DNA of 64,000 nt from Bradyrhizobium betae (GCF_008932115.1 NZ_CP044543.1:806001-870000), one strand, 5' to 3'; numbered from the stretch's first letter, positions 1-8,008 are shown. A program made the numbers and translations. Notes: generated from the sequence alone by a model not told the origin.

Positions 1-613
1 CGGCGGCGCCCATGCAGAGGATCACGGCCTTGGCCTTGATCACCAGCATTTCGGCGGTGCGGGTGTTGACGCTGATCGCGCCGGCGATGCGGCCGTCGCT
101 CGATTTGAGCAGCCGCGTCGCCATGTAACGGTTGGAGATCAGGATGCGGGCACGCCGGAGCTGGCGATACAGCGCCTTCTTCACGGTCTCGCCGTTCGGC
201 ATCGGCAGAACGTAGGTGCCGATGTGGTGCACCTTCTTGACGGCGTAGTCGCCGTTCTCGTTCTTGAGGAAGCGGATGCCGAAGCTGTCGAGTTCCTCGA
301 TGATGCCAAAACAGTTCTGCGCGTATTTATAGACCGCCTTCTGGTCGACGATGCCGTCGTTGGCGATGGTGATTTCCTTGGTGTACTGCTCCGGCGTCGC
401 ATAGCCGGGGATGACGGCGTTGTTCAGCCCGTCCATGCCCATCGAGATCGCGCCGGAGCGCTTGACGTTGGCCTTTTCGAGCAGAACGACATTCGCCTTC
501 GGGTTCTTCAGCTTCGCCTTCAGCGCCGCCATCGGGCCGGCGGTGCCGCCGCCGATCACCAGCACATCGCAGGAAACTTCCGAAAGTCCGTCGACGATCT
601 GATCTAGTGCCAT
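1..613 (-). CDS. AprA/SdhA-like FAD flavoprotein (3' end outside window)
   Basis: Only the first 204 residues are in the window. The start is the ATG at 613-611 after a GGAGCAAG ribosome site. Near residue 20 there is a dinucleotide-binding segment VIGGGTAGPMAAL. It is followed by LLEKANVKRSGAISMGMDGLN, the FAD-domain pattern of the fumarate reductase/succinate dehydrogenase/adenylylsulfate reductase alpha family, closest in look to AprA. The family transfers electrons to or from a small acid substrate through FAD, usually with an Fe-S partner protein; none is visible here and it may lie left of the window. It is followed at 718 by ferredoxin-NADP reductase on the same strand, which suggests an NADPH-ferredoxin-flavoprotein electron path. 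The true substrate cannot be read from this part. Assimilatory sulfur chemistry is inferred from context. Confidence 0.82.
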   Translation of the reverse strand, partial: MALDQIVDGLSEVSCDVLVIGGGTAGPMAALKAKLKNPKANVVLLEKANVKRSGAISMGMDGLNNAVIPGYATPEQYTKEITIANDGIVDQKAVYKYAQNCFGIIEELDSFGIRFLKNENGDYAVKKVHHIGTYVLPMPNGETVKKALYRQLRRARILISNRYMATRLLKSSDGRIAGAISVNTRTAEMLVIKAKAVILCMGAA

Positions 614-685
614 CGCTTGCTCCTGGTCCGCCGGCAGGTCCGGCGCCTTTGCATCAGATTTGTTCAGGGGGCTTTCCGGCGATAG

Positions 686-695
686 CAATTAGTTG
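686..695 (-). promoter_or_regulatory. Candidate operator CAACTAATTG, 72 bp upstream of the flavoprotein
   Basis: Read towards the flavoprotein gene the site is CAACTAATTG, within the partly palindromic frame TAGCAA-TTAG-TTG on the plus strand. The same decamer, allowing one or two changes, recurs upstream of fpr, the DUF971 gene and the ABC importer. The adjacent CRP/FNR-type regulator is the obvious candidate binder, but that link is inference. Confidence 0.5.
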
Positions 696-717
696 TCGCC
701 GAAGATCGATTTGCGCC

Positions 718-1491
718 TCAGCGCTCGACGAAAGCCTTTTCGATCACGAAATGACCTGGCTGGCTGTGGTTCCCTTCGACGAAGCCCCGCGCGGAAAACA
801 TCGCCGGGAGTTCCTCGAGCATCGCCGGGCTGCCGCACAGCATGATGCGGTCCGTCTCGATATCGAGGCCGCCTTGTCCGATGTCATCGAACATCTGGTT
901 GGAGGCGATCAGGTCGGTGATCCGGCCGCGATTCCTGAACGGTTCGCGGGTCACGGTCGGGTAATACACCAGCTTGTCGCGGATCAGGGGGCCGAAGAAT
1001 TCGTGGTTGCGCAGGCCTTCCACGAGGTGCTCGCCATAGGCAAGCTCCGAGACCTGGCGGCAGCCATGGGCGAGCACGATGGTCTCGTAGTTCTCGTAGA
1101 CGTCGGGGTCCTTGATCAGGCTGGCAAAGGGCGCGAGCCCGGTGCCGGTCGAGAGCAGCAGCAGGCGCTTTCCCGGAATGAGATTGCCGGTGATCAGCGT
1201 GCCCGTCGCCTTGCGGCCGACCAGGATGATGTCGCCTTCCCTGATCTTCTGGAGGCGCGAGGTCAGCGGGCCGTCCTGCACCTTGATCGAGAAGAACTCG
1301 AGCGCCTCTTCGTGATTGGCGCTCGCCATGCTGTAGGCCCGCATCAGGGGTTTGCCCTCGACCTCGAGGCCGATCATCGCGAACTGGCCGTTCTGGAAGC
1401 GGAAGCCGGGATCGCGCGTCGCGGTGAAGCTGAACAGGGAATCGGTCCAGTGCCTGACCGACAAAACCGTTTCCTTCTGAAATGCGCTCAT
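718..1491 (-). CDS. fpr: Ferredoxin--NADP(+) reductase
   Basis: A 257-residue protein, the usual length of bacterial subclass I/II FNRs. It carries the FAD-binding RAYSMAS motif at about residues 51-57, the NADP-binding STGTGLAPF segment near residues 114-122, and an aromatic-poor C-terminus (AFVER) typical of the bacterial Fpr group. It exchanges electrons between NADP(H) and ferredoxin or flavodoxin in the cytoplasm. It sits just upstream of the AprA-like flavoprotein on the same strand with a 104-bp gap holding its own candidate operator, so the two may be co-regulated rather than strictly co-transcribed. In this context it probably feeds NADPH electrons to the flavoprotein through an unseen ferredoxin. 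Confidence 0.93.
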   Translation of the reverse strand: MSAFQKETVLSVRHWTDSLFSFTATRDPGFRFQNGQFAMIGLEVEGKPLMRAYSMASANHEEALEFFSIKVQDGPLTSRLQKIREGDIILVGRKATGTLITGNLIPGKRLLLLSTGTGLAPFASLIKDPDVYENYETIVLAHGCRQVSELAYGEHLVEGLRNHEFFGPLIRDKLVYYPTVTREPFRNRGRITDLIASNQMFDDIGQGGLDIETDRIMLCGSPAMLEELPAMFSARGFVEGNHSQPGHFVIEKAFVER

Positions 1492-1570
1492 CCGTCAGCT
1501 CTCCTTGCCTGCGTTGGCGCAAGGTTTCGGAGCGGGAGGAATCGGGCAATGCGGAAGTGGGATTCCCGGT

Positions 1571-1580
1571 CGATTAGTTT
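1571..1580 (-). promoter_or_regulatory. Candidate operator AAACTAATCG, 79 bp upstream of fpr
   Basis: Read towards fpr the site is AAACTAATCG. It matches the CAACTAATYG element found before the flavoprotein and the ABC importer, at nearly the same distance from the start codon. Function inferred from recurrence and spacing only. Confidence 0.45.
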
Positions 1581-1634
1581 CACATTTCACCGGCGACGAC
1601 CGGCGAGAAGGCAGCGCCGCTGCGCCGGCGCCGG

Positions 1635-1644
1635 CAATTAGTTG
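1635..1644 (+). promoter_or_regulatory. Candidate operator CAATTAGTTG between fpr and the DUF971 gene
   Basis: An exact copy of the decamer at 686-695, 36 bp before the DUF971 start and about 143 bp before fpr. The frame GCAA-TTAG-TTGC is a perfect inverted repeat with a 4-bp spacer, the dyad size expected for a dimeric regulator. Confidence 0.45.
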
Positions 1645-1680
1645 CTATTCGCGCTCGCCTGTAATGACGTAGAAGCCAGC

Positions 1681-1983
1681 ATGACCATGATCTCCGTGGC
1701 ACCAACCGTGGCCGACTACGAAGCCAGCGCCGATCTCGCGACGCTCCTCATCCGCACCACGCAGGACGATGCGCTGAGCCTGCCCGCCGAGCAGCTTCGC
1801 CTCTCCTGCAAATGCGCCCACTGCACCCGCGCCCGCTTCGACGGCCGCTTCCCCGAAGCGTTTCCGGGCATCGCGATTACCGGGATCGGCGATCTCGGTT
1901 ATGGGCTGAACATCTCGTTTTCGGACGGGCACAACAGGGGGATTTATCCGAAGCCGTATTTGCTGAGTTTGGCGGGGCGGTAG
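1681..1983 (+). CDS. DUF971 (gamma-butyrobetaine hydroxylase N-terminal-like) small protein
   Basis: A 100-residue protein from the ATG at 1681; a TTG at 1642 would add 13 residues but has no better ribosome site. The central CKCAHCTR segment with three closely spaced cysteines, followed by GDLGYGLNISFSDGHNRGIYP, matches the DUF971/GBBH-N fold, a small metal- or Fe-S-associated domain that occurs as a stand-alone bacterial protein. The start is divergent from fpr and shares a regulatory interval with it. No enzymatic role is known for the single-domain form. Its cysteines and its neighbours suggest a role in redox or Fe-S handling for the pathway encoded here. Confidence 0.75.
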   Translation: MTMISVAPTVADYEASADLATLLIRTTQDDALSLPAEQLRLSCKCAHCTRARFDGRFPEAFPGIAITGIGDLGYGLNISFSDGHNRGIYPKPYLLSLAGR

Positions 1984-2000
1984 GCACCTCCAACTCCACT

Positions 2001-2100
2001 GTCATTCCCCGCGAAAGCGGGGAATCCAGTACGCCGCGGCTTCTCCGTATCCCATTGACGTCTCTGGAATACTGGATCGCCCGCTTTCGCGGGCAATGAC
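2001..2100. repeat. Palindromic intergenic repeat (family A)
   Basis: The ends are inverted copies of GTCATTCCCCGCGAAAGCGGG with matching CCAGTA/TACTGG inner arms. The same family recurs at 41610-41723. It lies between the DUF971 gene and the regulator and could act as a transcript-end hairpin. Confidence 0.8.
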
Positions 2101-2176
2101 ACCAGTGTGAGCGCTCCCACCCCATCTGGCACGGACATTGCTCCTCTTTAGAACGGTTTGAACGTTCCGGAGGCGG

Positions 2177-2980
2177 ATGATGTTGCAGGCGGCCAATGTG
2201 GTTCGCGGGGCTGTTCCCCCGATCGTTCGGCCTGCGGGTGGTTCCTCGCTGCTACTCACCGAAAACCAGCAATGGATCGGCGGGCCGCCGCCGCTGATGG
2301 ACAAGCTGACACCGCGCGAGCGGGAGCTGGTGTTGAAGCAGGGCCGCCGAAAGGTGCTCAACCGCGGCCAGACGCTGTTCAGCCAGGGCGGCAAGCACGA
2401 CGGCATCTGGCTGATCGAGAGCGGCCGCATCCGCGTGTTCTACACCTCGCCGCTCGGGCGCGAGATTACGCTCGCCTACTGGCATGTCGGCAATTTCGTC
2501 GGCGGACCCGAAGTGTTCGAAGGCACCGTGCATCAATGGTCCGGCGTCGCATCCAGCAATTGCAGCGTCGTGCACCTGCCAGGGAAGGAGCTGCGCTCGC
2601 TCGCGGTCGAGATCCCGAATCTTGCGATCGGCCTGATCGAGGGTCTCACCTTCAAGGGCAAATGCTATTCGGCGCTGGCTCAGATGCTGGGAACGCGCTC
2701 GATCACGCAGCGCCTCGCGCATCTGCTGCTGCATCTCGTCGAGCTCTACGGCGTCGAGGATGCCGACGGCCGGGTGATTGCCGCCGCCTTCACCCATGCC
2801 GACATCGCCCACATGGTCGGCGCCACCCGGCAATGGGTGACGATCAGCCTGAAGCGGATGCAGGAGAAGGGAATCGTCGTGACCAAGCGCTCGCAGATCG
2901 TGGTGTGCCGGACCGACGTGCTGGAAGAGATGCGCGGCCAGAGCGGCGACAAGGGTTGGTGCACAGGCAAGCGGCTTTAA
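2177..2980 (+). CDS. CRP/FNR-family transcriptional regulator
   Basis: A 267-residue protein starting at an ATGATG behind a GGAGG box (2169-2173). An N-terminal extension of about 40 residues precedes a cyclic-nucleotide-type beta-barrel (LFSQGGKHDGIWLIESGRIRVFYTS) and a C-terminal winged helix (FTHADIAHMVGATRQWVTISLKRMQEKG). The recognition helix has R-Q-W-V-T-I where CRP has R-E-T-V-G-R, so the glutamate and arginine that read the classic TGTGA/TTGAT half-site are not both present and an unusual operator is expected. No four-cysteine FNR cluster is visible in the N-terminus. It lies between the DUF971/fpr units and the ABC importer, all of which carry a shared upstream element, so it is the likely pathway-specific regulator. 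An 8-bp palindrome GAACGTTC (2160-2167) precedes its own start. Confidence 0.88.
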   Translation: MMLQAANVVRGAVPPIVRPAGGSSLLLTENQQWIGGPPPLMDKLTPRERELVLKQGRRKVLNRGQTLFSQGGKHDGIWLIESGRIRVFYTSPLGREITLAYWHVGNFVGGPEVFEGTVHQWSGVASSNCSVVHLPGKELRSLAVEIPNLAIGLIEGLTFKGKCYSALAQMLGTRSITQRLAHLLLHLVELYGVEDADGRVIAAAFTHADIAHMVGATRQWVTISLKRMQEKGIVVTKRSQIVVCRTDVLEEMRGQSGDKGWCTGKRL

Positions 2981-3022
2981 AGTGCAGGACTGCCCAAGGA
3001 GTATGCAATCAGCTTTTCCCGG

Positions 3023-3032
3023 CAACTAATCG
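3023..3032 (+). promoter_or_regulatory. Candidate operator CAACTAATCG, 74 bp upstream of the ABC importer
   Basis: In the direction of transcription the site reads CAACTAATCG, as before fpr (AAACTAATCG) and the flavoprotein (CAACTAATTG), and at the same 72-79 bp distance from the start codon. A position this far upstream fits activator binding. Confidence 0.5.
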
Positions 3033-3106
3033 ACTGCGGTGCTCATTCCGGATTTGCCCTGCCCGAGCCCTCACCCAATCATGGCAACCACAGCACATCC
3101 AACGGA

Positions 3107-4540
3107 ATGAGGATGAGAATGGTCCGCCATCTTCCCACGCTCTCGATCGCGATGTCGGTGACGTCGCTGGCGCTCCTGCTCGCGCAGCCGGCTTCGGCGG
3201 AAACCGTCACGCTTGGCATCGGAACGCAGGACACCACGACCAATACGGTGACCGCCGGCGTCGTCATCCGCCAGCTTCATCTTCTCGAAAAATATCTGCC
3301 GAAGGACGGCAAATATTCCAGCATCAAGTTCGAGATGGAGTGGCAGAACTTCACGTCCGGCCCGCCCGTCACCAATGCGATGATGGCGAACAAGCTGCAG
3401 ATCGGCATGATGGGCGACTATCCGCTGATCGTGAACGGCTTCACCTTCGACAGTAACCCCGAGAGCAAGAGCCGCCTGATCGGAATTGCCGCTTACAGCC
3501 TGTCCGGTTCCGGTAACGGCATCGTGGTCCACAAGGATTCGCCCTACTACGATCTCGCCGATCTCAAGGGCAAGCTCGTCAGCGTTCCCTTTGGCTCCGC
3601 CGCGCATGGCATGGTGCTGAAGGCGATGCAGGATCGCGGCTACGCGTCCGATTTCTTCCAGCTCGTCAGCCAGAGCCCGGAGGTCGGTTCGACCAACCTC
3701 CAGGAGAAGAAGATCGACGCGCATGCCGACTTCGTCCCCTTCGCCGAGCTCTTGCCGTTCCGCGGCTTCGCGCGCAAGATCTTCGACGGCGTCGAGACCA
3801 ATCTGCCGACCTTCCACGGCATCGTGGTGCGCACCGACTTTGCCGAGAAATATCCGGAAGTCGTGGTTGCCTATTTCAAGGCGCTGATCGCCGCCAACCA
3901 GTGGCTGCGCGACGATCCCAAGCTCGCCGCCGAAAAGATCCAGGAATGGACCGGGATCAACAAGGAGGTCGTCTACATCTTCCTTGGACCCAGCGGCAAC
4001 ATGACGACGGATCCGACGGTCAAGCCGGCACTGGTCGACGCAGCCACGACCGACGTCAAGGTCCTGCAGAATCTTGGCCGCATGAAGGAATTCGATCCGA
4101 AAAAGTGGGTCGACGACAGCTACATCCGCAAGGCCTATGCCGAGATGAAGCTCGACTATGATGCGCAGCTTGCGAGCACCAGCAATTACGAAATCAAGGG
4201 CGAAGACGCCTTCTGCAAGAAGCCGATCACCGATCCGCGCAAGGCCGGTGAGGTCTGGGTCGACGACGCCGGCATCCTGCCGTACTCGTCGGCGAGCTGC
4301 ACCTTAGGGGCCTATGCCGACTTCAAGGCCAAGGGCAAGAAGATCAACGTTGCCTATGTCTTCGATACCACCCGCGGCATCAAGCTGTTCGCCGACCAGG
4401 CGTTCTTTGCGGTCGGCAATGGCGAGGTTGCGCCGTTCCTGCTGAAGAAGGACGCCGAAGCCCACGCCGCCAAGATCAGCGGCAAGGTGCTCGGCTTCGA
4501 CGACGCGGTGAAGGCAGCGGTCGGCGGAGGCAAGACGTGA
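3107..4540 (+). CDS. NitT/TauT-family ABC transporter substrate-binding protein with NosL-like tail
   Basis: A 477-residue protein with a cleavable signal peptide (SLALLLAQPASAETV), then a SsuA/NrtA-type binding domain: LVSVPFGSAAHGMVLKAM, AHADFVPFAELLPFRG, and a helix-rich region near residues 260-350. Family members are usually about 320-350 residues. This one continues with about 110 extra residues (365-477) that contain two cysteines (DAFCKKP, SSASCTLG) and end in KKDAEAHAAKISGKVLGFDDA, which resembles the end of the copper chaperone NosL. It captures a small anion or sulfonate-type ligand in the periplasm for the permease and ATPase downstream, with which it overlaps by 4 bp. Three in-frame ATGs (3107, 3113, 3119) make the exact start uncertain. 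Confidence 0.88.
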   Translation: MRMRMVRHLPTLSIAMSVTSLALLLAQPASAETVTLGIGTQDTTTNTVTAGVVIRQLHLLEKYLPKDGKYSSIKFEMEWQNFTSGPPVTNAMMANKLQIGMMGDYPLIVNGFTFDSNPESKSRLIGIAAYSLSGSGNGIVVHKDSPYYDLADLKGKLVSVPFGSAAHGMVLKAMQDRGYASDFFQLVSQSPEVGSTNLQEKKIDAHADFVPFAELLPFRGFARKIFDGVETNLPTFHGIVVRTDFAEKYPEVVVAYFKALIAANQWLRDDPKLAAEKIQEWTGINKEVVYIFLGPSGNMTTDPTVKPALVDAATTDVKVLQNLGRMKEFDPKKWVDDSYIRKAYAEMKLDYDAQLASTSNYEIKGEDAFCKKPITDPRKAGEVWVDDAGILPYSSASCTLGAYADFKAKGKKINVAYVFDTTRGIKLFADQAFFAVGNGEVAPFLLKKDAEAHAAKISGKVLGFDDAVKAAVGGGKT

Positions 4541-5445
4541 GCAGTCCCGCCATCCTCAGACATTCCGAGGACAGCATGCCGGCAAGCGCAATCGCAGAAG
4601 CGGGCCGCGCGCCCGCCGCTACACCACAAGCGACACCGCCCTCGTTCGGCACATTCGCGCTGCGCTGGTACCGGCTCAACCGGGCGGGGCTGCGCGCGAC
4701 CGCGATCGGCATCATCTCACTGCTCGCGTTCTTGCTGGCCTGGCACCTGCTGACGACCTATCGCGTCGTGTTCTTCGTGCGCTTCACCAACGTGCCCACG
4801 CCGCTGGCGGTCTATGCGAGCTTCACCAAGGCGACGCACGATCCGAAATTCCTGATGCACATCGCCCTGAGCTGCCGGCGCATCCTCGTCGGTTTCTCGC
4901 TCGCGGCGATCGTCGGCGTGCCGCTCGGCCTGATCATGGGCCGCTTCAAGCTCGTGCACGAGATCGTCTTCCCGGTCGCGGAGGTGCTGCGGCCGATCCC
5001 GGCGATCGCCTGGGTACCGATGGCGATCATGCTGTGGCCGACCAACGAGCAGAGCATCGTCTTCATCACCTTCCTCGGCTCGTTCTTCCCGATCCTGATC
5101 AACACGCTGCACGGCATGTCGCTGGTCGACCCCGTCCTGGTGCGTGCCGCGCAGTGCCTCGGCGCGCGCGAGCGATCGATCTTCCGCGACGTGTATTTTC
5201 CGGCCTCGCTGCCGCACATCTTTACAGGCCTCACCGTCGGCATGGGCGTGGCCTGGGTGTCGCTGATCGCCGCCGAGATGATCTCCGGTCAGTACGGCAT
5301 CGGTTACTTCACCTGGGAGGCCTATTCGCTGGTCCAGTATGCCGACATCGCACTCGGCATGATCGCGATCGGCGTATTAGGCCTCGGATCGAGCCTGCTC
5401 ATCAGGGGCGCGGGACAATTGGTGATACCTTGGAGGTCGACATGA
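4537..5445 (+). CDS. ABC transporter permease (NitT/TauT, SsuC-like)
   Basis: A 302-residue protein from a GTG overlapping the previous stop; an ATG at 4576 preceded by GAGGA is an alternative start. It has about six membrane segments and the binding-protein-dependent permease signature around RAAQCLGARERSIFRDVYFPASLPHIFTGLTVGMG, the EAA loop that docks on the ATPase. It forms the inner-membrane channel for the ligand captured by the upstream binding protein. The ATPase gene overlaps its stop codon (ATGA), so the three genes are a single translation-coupled operon. Confidence 0.93.
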   Translation: MSSPAILRHSEDSMPASAIAEAGRAPAATPQATPPSFGTFALRWYRLNRAGLRATAIGIISLLAFLLAWHLLTTYRVVFFVRFTNVPTPLAVYASFTKATHDPKFLMHIALSCRRILVGFSLAAIVGVPLGLIMGRFKLVHEIVFPVAEVLRPIPAIAWVPMAIMLWPTNEQSIVFITFLGSFFPILINTLHGMSLVDPVLVRAAQCLGARERSIFRDVYFPASLPHIFTGLTVGMGVAWVSLIAAEMISGQYGIGYFTWEAYSLVQYADIALGMIAIGVLGLGSSLLIRGAGQLVIPWRST

Positions 5446-6314
5446 GCGAGATGCTTGCAAACCCGCCGAAGGGCCACATCGAGGTCAGGAATTTCTCCCT
5501 CAGCTATGACAGCATCGAGGGGCCGGTCCAGGCCGTCACCGACACGCAGATCCATGTGAAGCCCGGCGAATTCGTCTCGATCGTCGGCCCTTCCGGTTGC
5601 GGAAAGTCGACGCTGCTCAATGCGGTCGCGGGCTTCCTCAAGCCGACGACGGGTGTGGTCACCGTCGACGGCGAGCGTGTGAACGGCCCTGGGGCCGATC
5701 GCGGCATGGTGTTTCAGCAATATTCGCTGTTTCCCTGGAAGACGGTGCGGGAGAATGTCGAGTTCGGCCTGAAGATGCGCGGCATGCCGCGCTCGCAGCG
5801 CGAACGCGCCGCGCGCACGCTGCTGGGGCTTGCCGGGTTGGAGGCCTTCGAGAAGCACTATCCGGAAAAACTCTCCGGCGGCATGAAGCAGCGCGTCGGC
5901 ATCGTCCGCGCGCTCGCGACGGGGCCCAAAGTACTGCTGCTCGACGAGCCTTTCGGCGCGCTGGACGCACAGACCCGCGTCATCATGCAGCAAATCCTCA
6001 CCAACATGTGGCAGCGGCTGAAGATCTCGGTGCTGTTCGTGACCCACGACATCGATGAAGCGATCTTCCTCTCCGACCGCGTCTACTGCATGACCGCCCG
6101 CCCCGGCTCGATAAAGGCGGAGATCCCAATCCCGCTGGAGCGACCGCGACAGCAAGCGATGATGATGTCGTCGGAGTTCCTGGCGCTGCGCCGCGGCCTG
6201 ATGTCACTGATCCGCGAGGAAAGCATCAAGGCGATGGGCGGCGAGATCACCGATCTCGGCATGCAGGGGCTGAACATCGAGCTGCAGGGGCACTCGCTGG
6301 CGGACGTGATCTAG
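5442..6314 (+). CDS. ABC transporter ATP-binding protein (NitT/TauT, SsuB/TauB-like)
   Basis: A 290-residue protein. The start is the ATG at 5442 behind GGAGGT, overlapping the permease stop. It carries Walker A GPSGCGKST, Q-loop FQQYSLFPW, signature LSGGMKQR, Walker B LLLDEPFGALD and the switch histidine VTHDIDEA. It drives import by the complex encoded just upstream. A C-terminal extension of about 40 residues (EESIKAMGGEITDLGMQG) is longer than in SsuB or TauB and may be regulatory. Confidence 0.95.
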   Translation: MSEMLANPPKGHIEVRNFSLSYDSIEGPVQAVTDTQIHVKPGEFVSIVGPSGCGKSTLLNAVAGFLKPTTGVVTVDGERVNGPGADRGMVFQQYSLFPWKTVRENVEFGLKMRGMPRSQRERAARTLLGLAGLEAFEKHYPEKLSGGMKQRVGIVRALATGPKVLLLDEPFGALDAQTRVIMQQILTNMWQRLKISVLFVTHDIDEAIFLSDRVYCMTARPGSIKAEIPIPLERPRQQAMMMSSEFLALRRGLMSLIREESIKAMGGEITDLGMQGLNIELQGHSLADVI

Positions 6315-6348
6315 GTTACCGCGCCCCGCTTACGCGGATGACGGCCTC

Positions 6349-6438
6349 GTAGGGTGGGCAAAGCGAAGCGTGCCCACCATTTTTATCACGAATGCTGATA
6401 CATGGTGGGCACGGCGCTTTCGCGCCTTTGCCCACCCT
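6349..6438. repeat. Palindromic intergenic repeat (family B)
   Basis: Begins GTAGGGTGGGCAAAGCG and ends with the inverted copy, with inner arms GTGCCCACCAT/ATGGTGGGCAC. A near-identical element lies at 60671-60760. It separates the convergent ABC operon and yeiH-like gene and may serve as a bidirectional terminator. Confidence 0.85.
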
Positions 6439-6456
6439 ACGGCAGTTACTCTCTAT

Positions 6457-7527
6457 TCACTTGAACCAGTGCACCAGCGCGATGCTGATGCCGAGCAGCA
6501 GCATCAGTGACAGCGTCACCGCAGCCGTCACCCTACCCCCGACATTGGCAAGCACCCTCACGTCCACGCCCAGGCCCAGCGCCGCCATCGACACCACGGT
6601 CAGGAAGTTCGTGATCTTCGTCACCGGCCCCACCACCGTGCCCGGCACGATCTCCAGCGAGCGCAGGGTCGCGAGCGCGAGAAAGCCGAGGATGAACCAG
6701 GGCACGAGGCGGAAGAAGCCGACATTGGTCTTCTTCGCGCCGGTCTGCCACCGCGAGGCGGCGAGCGAGAGGCCGACGACGACCGGCCCGAGCATCAGCA
6801 CACGCATCAACTTCACGAGCGTGCCGATCTGCGTGCTGACGAGCCCCGCCGGCACCGTCGCCGCCAGCACCTGCGGCACCGCGTAAACGGTCAGACCTGC
6901 CAGGATGCCGTATTGAGTAGCCGTCAACTGCAACAGCGGGATCAGCAGCGGTAGCCCCAGCACCATCATCACGCCGAGGATCGCGGTGAATGAAATCGAG
7001 GACGCGATCTCGTCGTTGTTGGCGCCAATGATCGGCGCCACCGCCGCGATCGCCGAATTGCCGCAGATCGAGTTGCCGCACGCGATGAGGATCGACAGCC
7101 GCGTCGAGAGGCCTAGCAGGCGGCTGAGGCCGAAGGACGCGGACAGCGCGACCACGACGACCGCGGCGATCGACGCCAGCAGCGCGATTCCCGACGCCGC
7201 GATGGCGGCGAAGCTGATGGAGGCCCCGAGCAGCATGACCGCGACTTCGAGCAGTTGTTTGGCGCTGAAAGCGATGCCGGCCTGCCAGCGCGGCGCGGGT
7301 TTCCAGAAGCTGCGGAGCGCCATCCCGAGCAGGATCGCCATCACCAGCGCCTCGACATAGGGATGCTCGAAAACGCCCAGTTCCGCCCGCTCGAGCAGGG
7401 CCGAGACACCGGCGACCAGGACGCAGAGGAGAATGCCCGGAATCAGCGTCGCAATGCGACTCGCGGCGGTGGCCGGCTTGGCGTCAGCCGGGCTGGATGC
7501 ATGATTCTGCGACACAAATCTCTCCAA
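6457..7527 (-). CDS. YeiH-family putative sulfate exporter
   Basis: A 356-residue polytopic membrane protein with about ten hydrophobic segments and the family landmark GNSICGNSAIAAVAPIIGA in the middle. Members of the YeiH/YadS family (Cons_hypoth698) are annotated as putative sulfate exporters, though direct proof is limited. It is convergent with the ABC importer. A weaker copy of the cluster element (AATCTAATCG, 7552-7561) lies 24 bp before its start, behind a GAGGAG ribosome site. Its presence supports a sulfur theme for the left end of the window: sulfate released from an imported organosulfur compound would need disposal. Confidence 0.85.
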   Translation of the reverse strand: MERFVSQNHASSPADAKPATAASRIATLIPGILLCVLVAGVSALLERAELGVFEHPYVEALVMAILLGMALRSFWKPAPRWQAGIAFSAKQLLEVAVMLLGASISFAAIAASGIALLASIAAVVVVALSASFGLSRLLGLSTRLSILIACGNSICGNSAIAAVAPIIGANNDEIASSISFTAILGVMMVLGLPLLIPLLQLTATQYGILAGLTVYAVPQVLAATVPAGLVSTQIGTLVKLMRVLMLGPVVVGLSLAASRWQTGAKKTNVGFFRLVPWFILGFLALATLRSLEIVPGTVVGPVTKITNFLTVVSMAALGLGVDVRVLANVGGRVTAAVTLSLMLLLGISIALVHWFK

Positions 7528-7626
7528 GAGGAGAAGGATTTATACGCAGGACGATTAGATTGGGGAATAAGTTTTCGGCATATCAGGGCCGAGGGAAGTT
7601 CTGTGCTCGGCCCGGAATAATCCGGC

Positions 7627-7845
7627 TCAGAAGATCAGGCATTTGGCAAGCGAGGCGACGCGGCTGAAGCCGTCATAGACGCCGGGCTCGAAGAAGGCCG
7701 CGCGCGCAAGCACGATGCCGGCGACCAGCGACCAGAACAAGCCCGTGCCGACCCGCAGCAGGATCTTGGACGCACGCGACCGCGGCTGGGTGTCCGTTGC
7801 GGACACCAGCTGCTCGCCGAAAGGTTCAAATCCAGTGCGTTCCAT
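7627..7845 (-). CDS. Small membrane protein, unknown function
   Basis: A 72-residue reading frame from the ATG at 7845 (MERTGFEPFGEQL...), with one clear hydrophobic helix near residues 36-56 (GTGLFWSLVAGIVLARAAFF) preceded by basic residues, so it is probably a single-pass inner-membrane protein. A longer version starting at 8043 reads through compositionally odd sequence and is not favoured. No ribosome site of note and no recognised family. It sits between the yeiH-like gene and livF on the same strand. Confidence 0.45.
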   Translation of the reverse strand: MERTGFEPFGEQLVSATDTQPRSRASKILLRVGTGLFWSLVAGIVLARAAFFEPGVYDGFSRVASLAKCLIF

Positions 7846-8008
7846 GGCCGTCAGTCCATCAATTTCTGGATGGAATGTCGTCGTTTCGGTCCCAAACGGC
7901 AATGGAAGCGATTGGCGTTTTTGCCCTCCGGAGGGAAAGCTCCTTCCCCAGGATGGTCCAGAGGCAATGGTTTTCTTCTTTCGGCCTATTCGGGCACCGG
8001 CGGTCGGC

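Noticed and set aside
607..1641. A 344-codon frame on the plus strand.
   Set aside because: Antisense to fpr, with no domain pattern; high-GC shadow frame.
7824..7845. tRNA-like AGGTTCAAATCCAGTGCGTTCCA.
   Set aside because: No matching T-stem, anticodon arm or acceptor partner can be drawn around it; it lies inside the small membrane-protein frame.
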